A stretch of 64,000 nt of DNA from Orientallactaga sibirica. Its lineage: Eukaryota > Chordata > Mammalia > Rodentia > Dipodidae. The stretch covers positions 17,609,501-17,673,500 of the forward strand of contig JAEOAD010000024.1 in the NCBI GenBank assembly GCA_036365145.1, in the 5' to 3' direction. Numbering within the stretch: position 1 is the first letter of the stretch; each line of letters begins with the position of its first letter. Shown here one piece after another: positions 33,838-45,699 of the stretch. Under the pieces are notes generated by a model. The model was not told the DNA's origin, did no database searches, and saw only the letters and a program-made list of their open reading frames with translations. The position numbers and the translations under genes were made by a program.

Positions 33838-33900
33838 ATAATAACACAAGAAAGGAAGACAGAAGCAATGCTTTACGGAAGTAAGGAAATGATGTCATAG
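33838..33900 (+). mobile_element. Ancient L1 fragment, piece 3 of 3
   Basis: ataataacacaagaaaggaa resumes the L1 3' UTR text right after the LTR. Homology fades within about 60 bp. Confidence 0.5.
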
Positions 33901-34073
33901 TGCTACAATCAACTTTACAGCATCATAATAAATGGCTGAAGTGATCTACTAATAAACAGTTTGAAGGTTACTGTCCATAATCAAATGACACCTTGCCTTT
34001 GTGCAATTCACATTAAAATAGACATGAAGAGGAAAAACATCACTTTCTCTTTTGATGTTTTCAGAAAAACACA
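33901..34073. other. Short unassigned spacer
   Basis: AT-rich DNA between the L1 remnant and the next SINE. No feature is seen. Confidence 0.4.
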
Positions 34074-34084
34074 TGAGCAATTTT

Positions 34085-34089
34085 TTTCT

Positions 34090-34133
<44 letters not shown>

Positions 34134-34355
34134 AGGCGAGCCCAACAGACTGACCTTCTTTTTTATGAGAGAGAGAGAATGGGCATGCCAGGGTCTCCAG
34201 CCACTGCAATCAAACTCCAGACGTGTGCAACCCCTTGTGCGCATGTACGACCTTGTGTGCTTGCGTCACTTGGCTCACATGGGACCTAGAGAGTAGAACA
34301 TGAGTCCTTAGGCTTTGCAGGCAAGTGCCTTAACTGCTAAGCCATCTCTCCAGTC
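34085..34355 (-). mobile_element. SINE-C with 41-base T-run
   Basis: The TSD tgagcaatttt is at 34074-34084 and 34356-34366. The T-run 34092-34132 is the tail of the minus-strand element. The segment gaggcgagcccaacagactg between T-run and CT tract is not part of other copies. Confidence 0.92.
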
Positions 34356-34552
34356 TGAGCAATTTTCTATGTAATGAATATTCATTACACAATGTAGAGG
34401 GCATAATTTTAAAATACTTAAATATGCACATAGTTAACATGTGTACAACAAAAACATAAATCAAATATGTGTGTGATCATACTTCTGTCCACTGGTAATG
34501 TAAACTCTAAATTCATTATCATCTAGTTATCATAGATAACTAGAAAAAGTTG

Positions 34553-34553
34553 T

Positions 34554-34598
<45 letters not shown>
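34553..34598. repeat. (TG)n microsatellite
   Basis: About 21 TG units with one interruption at the start, not attached to a recognisable SINE. Confidence 0.95.
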
Positions 34599-34599
<1 letters not shown>

Positions 34600-36455
34600 C
34601 TGATGCAAAAAGATAAGGCTAGAACCATTTATCCCTGGTAGAATTATAGCAAGGGATTTCTCTCCTTTTCAAACCATGTCCTTCCTCTCCATCGAAATCA
34701 GCAGAGCTCAGGGAAAAAGAAAGCCTTAGATGTGGTATTTCTAACAATCGAATCTGCTAACTCTTAAGCCCCAACCATGCTGGAAACAATGAGATGGGCT
34801 ATTTGAGGATACAGGTGGAGGACTCTGCTAATTATCTTTTCCACTTTATCACAGGCATTTTGGCGCCCTGCTGAAACTCTGCAAGATATTACTGGGTGAA
34901 GGCACACAGTGATGAGCTACAATTTCTTAAAATCATAGTGTCTGGTTGGAGGGTAATTTCAAGTTCATCTAGCCCACTATTACGTGATTTCCTAATCTTT
35001 CTTCTAATTTAACCTCTCCCTCTAGCCATCACCTCCTGTTTACTAATCTCAATTTAGTGACTGTGCAAATCACACATAACTAACCTAATCCAATGAAAGA
35101 ACAATATATTTTTTAAAGCAATACATTTCAACATATTCTCTCAGTCCCCAGCCAGTCATTTTTGGCCTAACTTGCTTTCATATTTTTGGATTGACAAGTG
35201 ACTGTAATGATTCATTTCTAATTTGCATGCTTATTCATTCCCTAAGGCACAGAAATATTCAAGCTAGGACTGTAGAATTACTGTTTTTTAGCTGCCATCA
35301 TCAGGTGTTATCCAAGACATCATGTCTAAAAAGAAGAAAAATTATCATGAGAAAATTTAATTGGTTGCTGTTATGTCTTTGTAAGTAGACAGTTTACATC
35401 AGTCTTCCAAATCATATTTGCAACTAACCATTACTGATATTACTGATGGATTTTTAGGGCAAAACAACCCTGAATTATTTAGTCTGTGATTAAATTGCAC
35501 AGTCTAACTTCATTGTGTTTCGACAAGAAAATTTCCTGTAATTCAACGTCTTAGAGACATTAAGCAGTTATGCATTGATTCTTTTCTTTCCCTCAGGTAA
35601 TCAATTGAGTTCCTATGGCCTTCATTTCCCAAAAGACTGAAGCATCCAAGAAAAGATTATTTCTGTGAATAAAGGTCCTGTATACTGTAAAAAGGCCATC
35701 CAATGTTCTGGAGATCCAGCTATACTATTGCTACTTCAGCAAGAAAAGTGGCAACAAGAATTGAATTCAGTAGAAAAACCAGATCTAAAATCAAAAGGAA
35801 ACAAAACAACTTACTGAAAATAAGAAGGCTCAAGAAATATTTCAAAGTAGCAAATCCATTGGGTCCCATGCTTATTTTCTGAATAGGATAATAACAGGCA
35901 ACAGTTTTAATTTTTGTTTTATCTACTGCTTGGACATTTGTCTCAACCATAGGACACCACAAAATTTTAACATTGAAGGACTCAAAGATTATCTCATCTC
36001 TTGAAGATTGAGGATATTGTAGGTCTCTTGATTGTGCATTCAACAGCATTAATTAAGAGGCCAGTGCCCAGGCACCAGACCAAGAGCAATGAAAAGAAAA
36101 ATAAATACAGCTCCTTTTTTTCCACTCATGATCTATCATTCTAGTAGGAGAAAATACACATTATGCTAGCAATTGAACAAACATTATCTCAGATTCTGAT
36201 GAGTGCCAGGAAGAAAAATAAGGTTAAGTTGGTGGGTAGAAAGTGTGGATGAGGGAAGGTGACAGTACTCCATGAAGGGCACAGAAGGAAGAAGTCTCCT
36301 GCACGGTGATGTTTATAGGACACCTGTGTGAAACAAGGAAGCAACACACACAGATACATCCATCTCTCAGCTAGAATTTGTGTCACTTGAGTATGGAAGT
36401 ATGCGTTCAATATCTTTGACCCTATTCCCCACCCTCTTATCACCTCCCTCACAAC
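34599..36455. other. Long single-copy-like stretch
   Basis: The text tcaagttcatctagcccact (34961-34980) recalls a motif of ancient mammalian repeats. The 109-codon minus frame at 35720-36049 is uninterrupted, but has no family I recognise. No gene is called. Confidence 0.45.
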
Positions 36456-36470
36456 AAAAGTTTGAAAATA

Positions 36471-36660
36471 GGGGCTGGAGAGATGGCTTAGGGGTTAAGG
36501 CGCCTGCCTCCTAAGCCTAAGAACACCCTTGGATTATCCAGGTCCCACATTTAGCCAGACATAAAAAGTCACGCAAGGGCGCAATGCCACACTTTACCAC
36601 AAGGGGGCTCACGCATCTGTAGTTTGTTCATTCTGGCTGAGAGGCTGCTGGCACACCCAT

Positions 36661-36722
<62 letters not shown>

Positions 36723-36747
36723 ACTTTCTGACACTCTCCACAAACAA
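36471..36747 (+). mobile_element. SINE-B with CT and CA expansion
   Basis: The TSD aaaagtttgaaaata is at 36456-36470 and 36748-36762. The CT tract (36661-36686) runs straight into about 17 CA units (36687-36720). Confidence 0.94.
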
Positions 36748-36762
36748 AAAAGTTTGAAAATA

Positions 36763-37102
36763 TTTAAATTGCTTTGAAAATTCTTTTACCAGTGTCCTCT
36801 GTACTCACTAACATCTCTTTCTAGCTCTTGAGGCATAGGTACAACCCTTGATGTCACGAGATGCGACACAAACCCTGTCATACCAGACCACTTTCCCAGC
36901 TCCTCTGCCTGGCTTCAGGAATAGGTGATGATTCATGGAAAAAAATACAACAGACCCACACTGACAAATGGGAAAGATGATACTTCCATGTTTTCCTCAA
37001 AGTCACACATGCAAAGATCCTCAGCTGTCAATCACACTTCATTGGTTTATTAGCTCCAGGGTAGGGAAGGCTATAGGGGAGAAAAGGAGAGTCTCTTGCC
37101 TC
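36763..37102. other. Gene-free spacer
   Basis: Single-copy-like DNA. A 60-codon frame at 36968-37150 ends in the next SINE. Confidence 0.4.
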
Positions 37103-37123
37103 AAAAAGTTTACTGCATTTCTC

Positions 37124-37291
37124 GGGCTGGAGGAATGGCTTAGTAGTTAAGGTGTTTGCCTGCAAAGCCACAGGACCCAGGTTTGACTCCCCAGGACCTA
37201 CGTAAGCCAGATGCACAAGGTGACACATGCATCTGGAGTTCATTTGCAGTGGCTGGAGTCCCTGGCATGCCCATTCTCTCTGGCTGCCTGC

Positions 37292-37339
<48 letters not shown>

Positions 37340-37383
37340 CTCTCAAATAAATAAATAAATAAAAGTTAAAAAATATTTCTAAA
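37124..37383 (+). mobile_element. SINE-A with long CT tract
   Basis: An imperfect ~20-bp duplication beginning aaaaagttta borders both sides. The CT tract (37291-37335) is among the longest in the window. Confidence 0.93.
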
Positions 37384-37613
37384 AAAGTTTACAGAGTTTC
37401 TGATGGTACACTGTATAGAGGGAGACTCATTTGGGAGTGAGTTGTCATTGCCACCCAACAATGCTGGAGAAATACACAGAATGTAGGGTGGATAAGCCTG
37501 ATAAAAGAAACCCCACCTTTAGTATTCAATCCAAGGTATAAAACTGGAGACAGAGATAAAAGTGTTAGGAAGTGGGCAAGAGTCACACACAAGTTCAAAC
37601 AATATAAGAGCCA

Positions 37614-37808
37614 GGCTGGAGAGATGGCTCAGCAGTTAAGAGACTTGCCAACAAAGCCTAAGTACCTGGGTTCAATTCCCTGTACCCACATAAAGCCAGA
37701 TGCACAAAGTGGCACATGTGTCTGGAGTTCATTTGCAGTGGCAAGAGGCCATGTCAAGCATTTTCTCTCCTTTCTTTCTCTTTCTCTCCAATAAATAATC
37801 AAACAAAT

Positions 37809-37860
<52 letters not shown>

Positions 37861-37869
37861 AAAAAAAGA
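37614..37869 (+). mobile_element. SINE-A with AT-expanded tail
   Basis: Head ggctggagagatggctcagc, then a tail that has become an AT microsatellite (37812-37857). Flanking tagagcca/taagagcca suggests the TSD. Confidence 0.92.
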
Positions 37870-37989
37870 ATGTTAGAGCCAAAAGAAGAGGAAGAGCGCT
37901 TACAATGCTATCTTCCAGATACAAAGTGGCCTTGATATTCACGACGTCACACTGACAGATGCTACCTACACGAGACCTGCATAAGAGGA

Positions 37990-38155
37990 GGAAAAAAAAA
38001 ATGATGACATGAAAATAGAAGAGACTAAACAGAAAGAAGAAGGGATTTAATAGAGTAGGGATTTAGAACACAAGAAGGAGAGAGTACTAGAAGGTGTTTA
38101 TGATCATGGCATACTGTTTATACTTATGGAAGTTGTCAATAAAAACATTTTTTAA
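37990..38155 (+). mobile_element. L1 3' terminus fragment
   Basis: Purine-rich run, then atcatggcatactgtttata and ggaagttgtcaataaaaaca, the same terminus as at 12866-12957 and in reverse at 10430. Confidence 0.7.
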
Positions 38156-38179
38156 AATGAAGTGATGAGAGACCTGAGC

Positions 38180-38312
38180 TCCAGAGCATCGTCTCTGATC
38201 ATATATATAATTTGGCAAGAAAGCCCTCATCATTGACTGGTGCTATGCCCTTGCATTTTGCAGACTTTAGAACCATGAGACAAATAAATTTTTTTCTGTA
38301 TAAATTAAAAAA
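38180..38312 (+). repeat. MLT1/MaLR-like LTR 3' fragment
   Basis: cttgcattttgcagacttta, gaaccatgagacaaataaat and an A-run resemble the R/U5 part of old MaLR LTRs. Only the 3' third is visible. Confidence 0.5.
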
Positions 38313-38372
38313 AAAAAAAAAAGAGTCCCACACAAATGAACACGCACACACTCGCATGCATACACACACAGT

Positions 38373-39024
38373 ACAGCTGTGTCAAACCTATCACCTCTCC
38401 CTCCCCCACTGCTGGGCTTTCTCTGCCCGAAGCTATTTAGTGAGGTTCAGCTGTTCTCTAGCCAGGCCACCAATCTCTTGAGGAGCCATTAAGAAGACAT
38501 ACATCTCGGAAAATTCAAGAAACATATATATGCAAAGGAAAAATAGTCCTGCCATCATGTTGCTGTATTCAAATCAGCAAATTTCAGCTATGGTTATAGA
38601 GAAATGGAAGGAGCAAGTCTTTATTTTCTGTTGAAAAGGAGAAAACCTGTCATCATCTTCCATTTCTCTTCCATTTCTAAGATTACCCTGGTGGAACAGT
38701 GAGGAGTGGGGCTCCCCTTCTGTCCTTTCTGGAACCTGGATGGTTGAAGCAAAAAGTATTTGATTAGAAATGTTTCCTATTTCATTTGTCCTCTTTGCCC
38801 TTTGCTTGATTGTTTTGTTGAGGCAACCTGCATTTTTTTTTTACTGACTTCCTAACTTGACACTTCATGAGTACAATGTGTCAAGCTGCTATCTGATCTT
38901 TTCAGCTATGTGACTTTCCTGCCCATTTCTGATGGGAAGCCTGACACACACTGTGATCACACTGTAATTCTGACAAGAGAAATCTAGCAGAAAAGGCCAT
39001 TGTCTCCACGCAAATAACCAGAAA

Positions 39025-39055
<31 letters not shown>

Positions 39056-39408
39056 TTTCCATCCTTAAAACAAATGGTGATGCCAAGTTGCACTGTGGAG
39101 CCATGAAAAGAATGGAATATTATGCTTAGCTAAAGTAATAGAAACCTGTACATTTTCTGTTCAAAATACTGTAACTTTGGACACACAACAGCATTTTCTG
39201 TTACAAAAAATCCATTGGTGCTTTCTTAGGAGAATATCATGTTTTATTGTTTCCTAATTAAGCAGTAGACAGTGCATAGTATTCTTATACAACTATCAAG
39301 CCAAAAGTCTGGGAAGAAATGAATTGGTTCTGGGCTGAGATGTAGGGTCTAAAAAATATGTAAACAGAATAAAGGAAAAATAATTAATAGAATTATACCT
39401 TGGATTAT
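38373..39408. other. Gene-free stretch with (CTT)n
   Basis: A CTT repeat followed by T's lies at 39028-39058. No other repeat is clear. Confidence 0.45.
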
Positions 39409-40004
39409 TATGGCACTTTGAAATTATGGTCCCAAAGACTGGTATTTTTTTTTTTTTGGAGACATACTCAGAAAGATAGGGAGAGGAAGACAGATAGAGA
39501 TGGGCGTGCCAGCAGCCTCTCAGCTGCTGTGAACAAAATCCAGATGTGTGCGCCCCCTGGTGGGCAAGTGTGGCATTGCGCCCTTGCGTCACTTTGCATA
39601 TGGCTAAACATGGGACCTGGAGATTGGAACTGACGTTCTTAGGCTTAGCAAGCAGGTGCCTTAACCACTAAACCATTTTTCCAGCCCCTGGTATTTTTTA
39701 TTAAGCTTGAGCTTGCAACTTGAGTCCCCAAGCAGGCCGATTACCTTCTTAGGGGACGTGTCACTGGGGGCAGATCTTTTGTCCAGCCCTACTAGGTGTA
39801 TTCAGAGCAGTTGGGGCTCTTGTTTGTGATGCTGGATGTTGGTGCTTTCTCTCTGCTTAGATCTATGAAAGTGTGCCAGCTTCTTCTGCCAGGATGGCAT
39901 TTCACTGGAATGTATAAGCCTAATGTAAGCCCTTTCCGCCCATAAGCTGATTCTGGGTGGGTGTTTGTCCAGAAACTTCAAGGTGACTGCTTAACAGCTA
40001 CAGC
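39409..40004 (+). repeat. MaLR LTR, interrupted by a SINE
   Basis: It starts tatggcactttgaaattatg, is split at 39450 by a SINE-B, and resumes ttaagcttgagcttgcaact, ending ttaacagctaca. It belongs to the same LTR family as the minus-strand copy at 40457-40800 (shared cttgcaacttgagt and cctactaggtgt). LTR length without the SINE is about 345 bp. Confidence 0.75.
39451..39687 (-). mobile_element. SINE-B inside a MaLR LTR
   Basis: A 12-bp TSD, ctggtatttttt, at 39439-39450 and 39688-39699. It has a single B-box segment and a well-preserved gggcaagtgtggcattgcgc body on +. Confidence 0.95.
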
Positions 40005-40456
40005 TTCAGTAACCTAAAACCAGTCTCTGTGTCAGTATCTTTAAACTTGCTTGAATTTTCTCTGTGATAAGCAGTACATTTTTAAAATATTTCTATTCTA
40101 TACCTTCTATCAAGTGCACTAGTCTATACCTTTATGTTTAACCTTGCTCAAGTTCTTAGGGCTTGGGTCAAATGCAACCAGCCTTTCCACCAGTATTCAA
40201 TTTTCAACAGGGTTCTCCACTTCTCCTTTGACAGTTTATAAGCCAAACCTTCATAGTACACTGTTCTCTCGGCATTGAGAATTTTCAAACTCTCACTAGA
40301 ATAGCCCATAACATTTTTATTATCACACTGTGAGCCATCTCCAGTCCCAAGTACCAAGTCCTTCTACATCCTTCCAGCATACAAGTTACAAAAACCCAAA
40401 ATCCACAGGGTCAAATTCATCACAGCAATATCCCCACTTCTCGGTACCAATTCTAT
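40005..40456 (-). mobile_element. MaLR internal region, truncated
   Basis: On the minus strand it begins with a primer site, ttggtaccgagaagtggg, next to the LTR. It continues with text homologous to the internal region at 1200-1640 (for example gagactggttttaggttact). It ends abruptly at the plus-strand LTR, so the 3' LTR of this element is missing. The 147-codon minus frame at 40364-40807 overlaps this region and the LTR. Confidence 0.75.
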
Positions 40457-40800
40457 TGTCACAGTAATTTCAGGTTGCTGGACAAACATCCAACTAGAAG
40501 CAGCTAATGGGAGGAAATGGTTTATATCAGGTTTATACAATCCAGGGAAAATCATCAATGGCAGAAGAAGCCATTGGATCGTAGATCCAAGCAGAGAGAC
40601 ACCACCAGCAGCCAGCACCACAAAACAGCCATCACCAAGAACAATCCAGAATTTGAACTGGCTCTGAACACACCTAGTAGGACTGTACTGAAAATCCAAC
40701 ACCAGTGGTACACCCTCTAAGCAGGTATCTGCCTGCTGGTGACTCAAGTTGCAAGCTAAAAAATTCCTGAGACTAAGGGGCCATACATTCAACTGCCACA
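40457..40800 (-). repeat. 5' LTR of the minus-strand MaLR
   Basis: On the minus strand it starts tgtggcagttgaatgtatgg and ends aaattactgtgaca, with TG...CA ends. With 40005-40456 it forms a 5' LTR, primer site and partial internal region. Confidence 0.8.
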
Positions 40801-41485
40801 GTGACATACTATTTCCTTCTCTCCATCACTTCATCATTTCACAATCTAATGATCAATATACAATAGCCATTTCAACATCAGCATGTGGAGAAAGCATGAT
40901 TATTTACTGCAGCTTTGAGAAAAAATATTTACCTTCATTTTTGCTTCCCACTGACTTTTGCTAAATAAAAGTATTCTTAAAAAAAAAAATCAAAACAGGA
41001 CCAAAATAGCTGCTTTTTTATCCCTGAAGCAGCAGGCCTTTTGCTCAAGTTTCAGATCACCTTGGAAAGCTTGTTAGATTATGCTAAAGGAGCCTTTGTG
41101 AAGAATGAAGGAGTTCAAGTGTATGGATGCTTTCATTTTTATCAGTAGAAAAGCACAGCTTATTCAAGCCTATTCACCTCACAGTTGCAGAACCTTCTGT
41201 TCACAGAACATCATTCACGTTATTGAGGGCTTTGCCTTCTCTTTATCATAAGATGAATGCATCTGTATGGGCATCTTCAGATAGTAAGCTGACAGCAGTG
41301 AATTTTGAAATGTTATTTCTCATTGTAGAACATTCATTTGCCTTCTAAAAGAATATCATCCTAGTTTATTACTTTTCAATTAAACAAGAGGAGGTGAAAC
41401 ACATTTCAAAATGAAAATTACTAGCCAACAAAGTTACTAAATGATGTGAAGGATATTATTATTATCATGGGAAAGAAAAGTTTAG

Positions 41486-41540
<55 letters not shown>

Positions 41541-42489
41541 AAGAGCTTTATTAAGGGGAGACTTTCGTTATACCTTAGAAACTACTGATTTCTAGGAGTT
41601 TATGTTGGAAAGAGGGGCAAGGTGATAGGAAAATAATATTTAATTTAAAAACCTTTATAGGTCTTTTGATTATAAGCATTACTTGAATTATTTAGGTTAC
41701 CTCAATTTTAATTTTTTCTGCTTATTTTTAACACATAAAAACATAAATGTCTATGGTATCCTGTGTGATCTCCTATGTGGTATTTTAGTGCCTGTATACA
41801 TTGTACAACGTTCAATCAAGCTAACCCTATCACCTCAAACACATACAATTTTTGGAGTGAAAAATGCACATAAATCTTTCTAGTTATTTTGATATCTCAT
41901 CTGTAAAATTCTGCATCTATTCCCACAAGGGTATAAAATGAGAGAATGCATTCTAAACTGCTTACAAATAGGTAGAGCATCTTAATTGAGCAAGTTACCT
42001 CAATTCTTTTTGTGAATGATTTAAAAATTCACACATTAATCTTAAAACCAGCAACATAGTAGCTCTCATTTCTGAAATCAGAATATCACATGTGCATAAT
42101 GTAAGAATCATGTCCATAAAGGAAGAGAGTCTTAGTGTGTGAATGTGGAAGAGTAGCATGATTTATTTACTCTTAAGCTACCAGACTCTTGCCAGCTAGA
42201 AGCCATCTGGTTCACTTAAAGATCCACAAGGTATGAGGTTCCTTGATGCATGACTTTTTGAAGCCACCCATAACTGAACTGACAATGAGCAAATTTATAT
42301 TGTAAGAGTTAGACTTGTAAACACTCTACTAGACATTTAACAGAAATCCACATGAATGAAATGAATTATAAGCAACCCAATGCAGTGTTCTGTCACCAGC
42401 AACCCCTCCTTCTAGATTCATGGGCTAATTAGTGCTTTTGATGTTGTATATTTCTGTCAACTAAAATTATCTAGAAAACAAGTTAACAG
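40801..42489. other. Gene-free stretch with (AT)n
   Basis: An AT repeat of ~54 bp occupies 41487-41540. The segment gatcaccttggaaagcttgt near 41057 hints at a MER5-type remnant, but is too short to call. Frames of 64-73 codons have no recognised motif. Confidence 0.45.
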
Positions 42490-42634
42490 AAACTGAGGCA
42501 AAGGGGGAGGAAGGTAGAGGAAGGAAGAAGGTAACAAAGAAGGAAGAGAGGAAGGAAAAGAGGAAGGGAGGGAGAGAGAGAGAAAGGGGGAAAGGCAAAA
42601 GGGAAGGAGGAACTGAAGACAAGAAAGGAAGAAA
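42490..42634. repeat. Purine-rich (GGAA/GAGA) tract
   Basis: Nearly 145 bp with very few pyrimidines on the plus strand (gaaggaagagaggaaggaaa). The minus-strand frame across it gives only S/P/F-rich low-complexity peptide. Confidence 0.9.
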
Positions 42635-43730
42635 CTTTGTAAACCAGGGAGCTACAGCCATCTATTGCAAACAGGAAGCATGGTTAGAAAGATTAAAAGC
42701 AGAGTTGAGCTTATACAGTTTCCAAATTCAGTTGTCTGCTTATACAGATGAAAGGTGTTAATTGGTTACTTTGTAAATGAGAGATGTAGCCATACCCATA
42801 ACTATTGATTGATATTCACACATAACAAACTGTAAGTCATAATTCATTGATCAAGTCTGGGCAGTTGAAAGATGTTCTGGAGGCTCCTTATGGCAATTGG
42901 GAAAGAAACATGATCCTACAATAATCACCTATTTTAACTTGTGATTCTTCCAGGATTGTAGAGTACTGTGTCTGATCAGCATGGCTGCCAGCCTCCACCA
43001 GGAATTCTGGGGTACTTAGCCATTTGAGACCCTTCATGGAGATGAAGGATTTTTTTAAGATTCACACTTCCTTCTGACCTCATGATCCTCTTGTTTCCCA
43101 CTTGCACTTGTCCCAGTCTAAGTTGCCATGAAAGCTCAAGTGGATCCCTATTTTTAATCCCAAGTCTCTCTGGAATTGTTCAAAGTTCAGACTTGAAGGA
43201 GAATATACTCTTTAAGTCTAAAGTCTACTGAGGAGAGTGCTTCCTTCAGCATTTCAAAAAAATGCCGCTGCAATTTGCTTTGATTTTCAGATGTTTGCTT
43301 TGCCACCGGCCATGGCCTGACATTCGCTATTTCTGAATATTTTGCTTAACATCTTGTAGCTCATTACACTATGACTCATGAAGGTGTTTTTCTTTTAATC
43401 CTTGTCATTGCCTTTTGGAGCAGAAGAATTTTTTTTTTTTTTTTTTTACCTGCAAATCATTTCTCTTTTGGCAAAGAAAATACTAAGATGCTTCTAATTG
43501 GACCACGGGAGGCTATATCATTTACCTCGTTGTGTCTTCTGTCCTATAAGCTTTCTATGGCTGATTCTAGAGAGAGAATTCTATATTTACCAAATATTAC
43601 TCATTAAGCTAAAGTTGATAAAAGCTTCATTAATAATAATTACCCTAGACTATTAGAAGTTTGAGTTTAATAAGTAGAAAATCAGAAAAAGAACACAAGA
43701 AATAGCCCTCTAATACTTGTGTACTCTCAT

Positions 43731-43742
<12 letters not shown>
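42635..43742. other. Gene-free stretch
   Basis: A T18-type run lies at 43430-43447. No repeat family or gene is recognised. Confidence 0.4.
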
Positions 43743-43761
<19 letters not shown>

Positions 43762-44017
43762 GGAGAGAGACACAGAGAGAGACAGACAGAGAGGGAGAGG
43801 AAGACAGATAGAGATGGGCACGCCAACAGTCTCTCAGCCACTGCGAATGAAATCCAGATGCGTCCACCCCCTTGTGGTCAAGTGCGGCATTGCACCCTTG
43901 CATCACTTTGCATCTGGCTAAACGTAGGACCTGGAGATTGGAACCACTAGAGATTGGAACCAGCATTCTTAGACTTAGGAGGCAGGCGCCTTAACTGCTA
44001 AGCCATCTCTCCAGCCC
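43743..44017 (-). mobile_element. SINE-B'
   Basis: The duplicated unit appears as ggagattggaaccactagag plus attggaaccagc (43931-43962). A T-run tail follows a TA run at about 43733-43742, and the head is gccatctctccagccc. Confidence 0.94.
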
Positions 44018-45422
44018 TTTCATAGTATTTTTTAAACAATTAAAGACTCAAAAGATGAACTAAGGAAATTTTTGTTGGATGATGCCTTTTGTAACTTTCA
44101 TTTTACGAACTCTAATGTTTGTCACGGTTGCACCTTTTGTTTTAAGAAAGAGCACCTTAGTTTAATGTGAGCCAAAGAAAGGCCTGTTTTTACAAAAATC
44201 AATTATTAATAGCTGTTTGATTTAGCTTTAACTCAAGCCAAGAGAAAAGCACTTTCTGCTTTATAGCATCTTGCTCTGCTGTAGGTTTTATTTTGTTTTG
44301 CTTTTGTCTTATGTCTTATTAAATTGCTTCTATTCATCTCCAATGCCTCATCTCCCCTCCGTACACAGTATTTTGACAATTAGACTGTTTGTCATTCTTG
44401 CTCAAGACATAGAAAACTGCACATTTTTTAAAACCTTAAGAACCCATCAAAATTAAAGCCTGGTAGAAAATTCCTCTCTAGATTTGCATTTTATAATCCA
44501 TTATTTATTACTGTTTCTTGCCCTTTTTCAATACTGCTGTGAGCAATATGTATCATCCACTCTCATTATCCTTTTCCCTTTGCTTACTCAAACCTAAAAC
44601 CTGAGAGAAAAATCATTTTCCATACTGCAGATAATGCTGAATGGCCAGCAGAATGATTAAAATGACACCCACTCTGTTGCTAGTGTACTTAAAGTGCCCA
44701 GTTCTGAGCTTGACATGTCTGGGTGCATGATACCCTGTCAATTCATACATAAACTTCTCCCATTTGTGATCACTCCATCCTGATGAGTTGTGCCCCCCCA
44801 CCCCGAGAGAAAATAATAAATAAAACATCAGACAAACTGCTTTTCAGCTCTCTTGGCTCACATTCATCTCTATTGTTCCAGACACTCCTAACGTACATCA
44901 CCAGAATCAGATTCAAGGCACGGCGCTCTCCTTTATAACTTTAACCATGAAGAACACATACACACACACACTCTCTCTCTTACCATTTGTAAATGTAGCC
45001 TGCTTCCTCTCCATGTTTTTTTTTTTTATTTATCATTAGGGGAATCACATAAAAGTAATTGGCTTTTTCCAAATCATGAAATATATATTATCCAATAAGG
45101 TGACAAATAAGGAAACAGAAAACAGGATCACAGAATAGAAGAGCCTCACAAGAAATCAACTCTAGTGACGGGGAGGTGGGAGTCACGTTCATCATTCAGC
45201 TGTCTGCCACTAGCGCCATCACTAGAAGTCTACCTTACTTACCAAGGTAAGTGCTCTTCCAAATAGCGCTTTGAGTAGGAATTACTGCTACATTTCTTTC
45301 AGCTGAAATACTCTATGGGTTTAACTTAGGAAAATCAGTCATAACAGAGCTGATATAACCTGCTCAAAGTAGGATGTTACATATAAAGTTTACTTTAAGG
45401 AAAAGATTATTTTTCTATTTTA
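44018..45422. other. Gene-free stretch
   Basis: A small CA/CT repeat sits at 44956-44981 and a T-run at 45019-45028. Otherwise nothing is recognised in 1.4 kb. Confidence 0.45.
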
Positions 45423-45667
45423 TGATTATTATTATTATTATTATTATTTGGAGAGAGAGGCAGAAAGGGAGAGAGAGAGAATTGGCATGCCAGGGCTTCA
45501 GCCTTTGCATTCAAACTCCAAACACTTGCGCCACCTAATGGGCATGTGCGACATTGTGCTTACCTCAGCTTTCTGTGGGTCTGGCTTGTGTGGGATCTGG
45601 AGGGTAGAAAATGGGTCCTTAGGCTTCGCAGGCAAATGCCTTAACCGCTAAGCCATCTCTCCAGCCC
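45423..45667 (-). mobile_element. SINE-C with (ATT)n tail
   Basis: An ATT repeat (45425-45449) stands at the tail side, then a GA tract and a body with cacctaatgggcatgtgcga. Head: gccatctctccagccc. Confidence 0.92.
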
Positions 45668-45699
45668 AAGATTTTTAAATCTTTAAAAGACAGATTTAT

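Noticed and set aside
33412..33841. TSD for the solo LTR at 33418-33837
   Set aside because: Flanks aaat and ataa do not match. Placement inside a continuous L1 supports insertion, but the duplication itself cannot be claimed.
35720..36049. 109-codon minus-strand frame as a gene
   Set aside because: The peptide has no recognised domain or conserved motif, and the surrounding DNA has no exon signals that I can identify.
40364..40807. 147-codon minus-strand frame
   Set aside because: It overlaps the MaLR LTR and internal region, which are non-coding, and shows no gag or pol-like motif.
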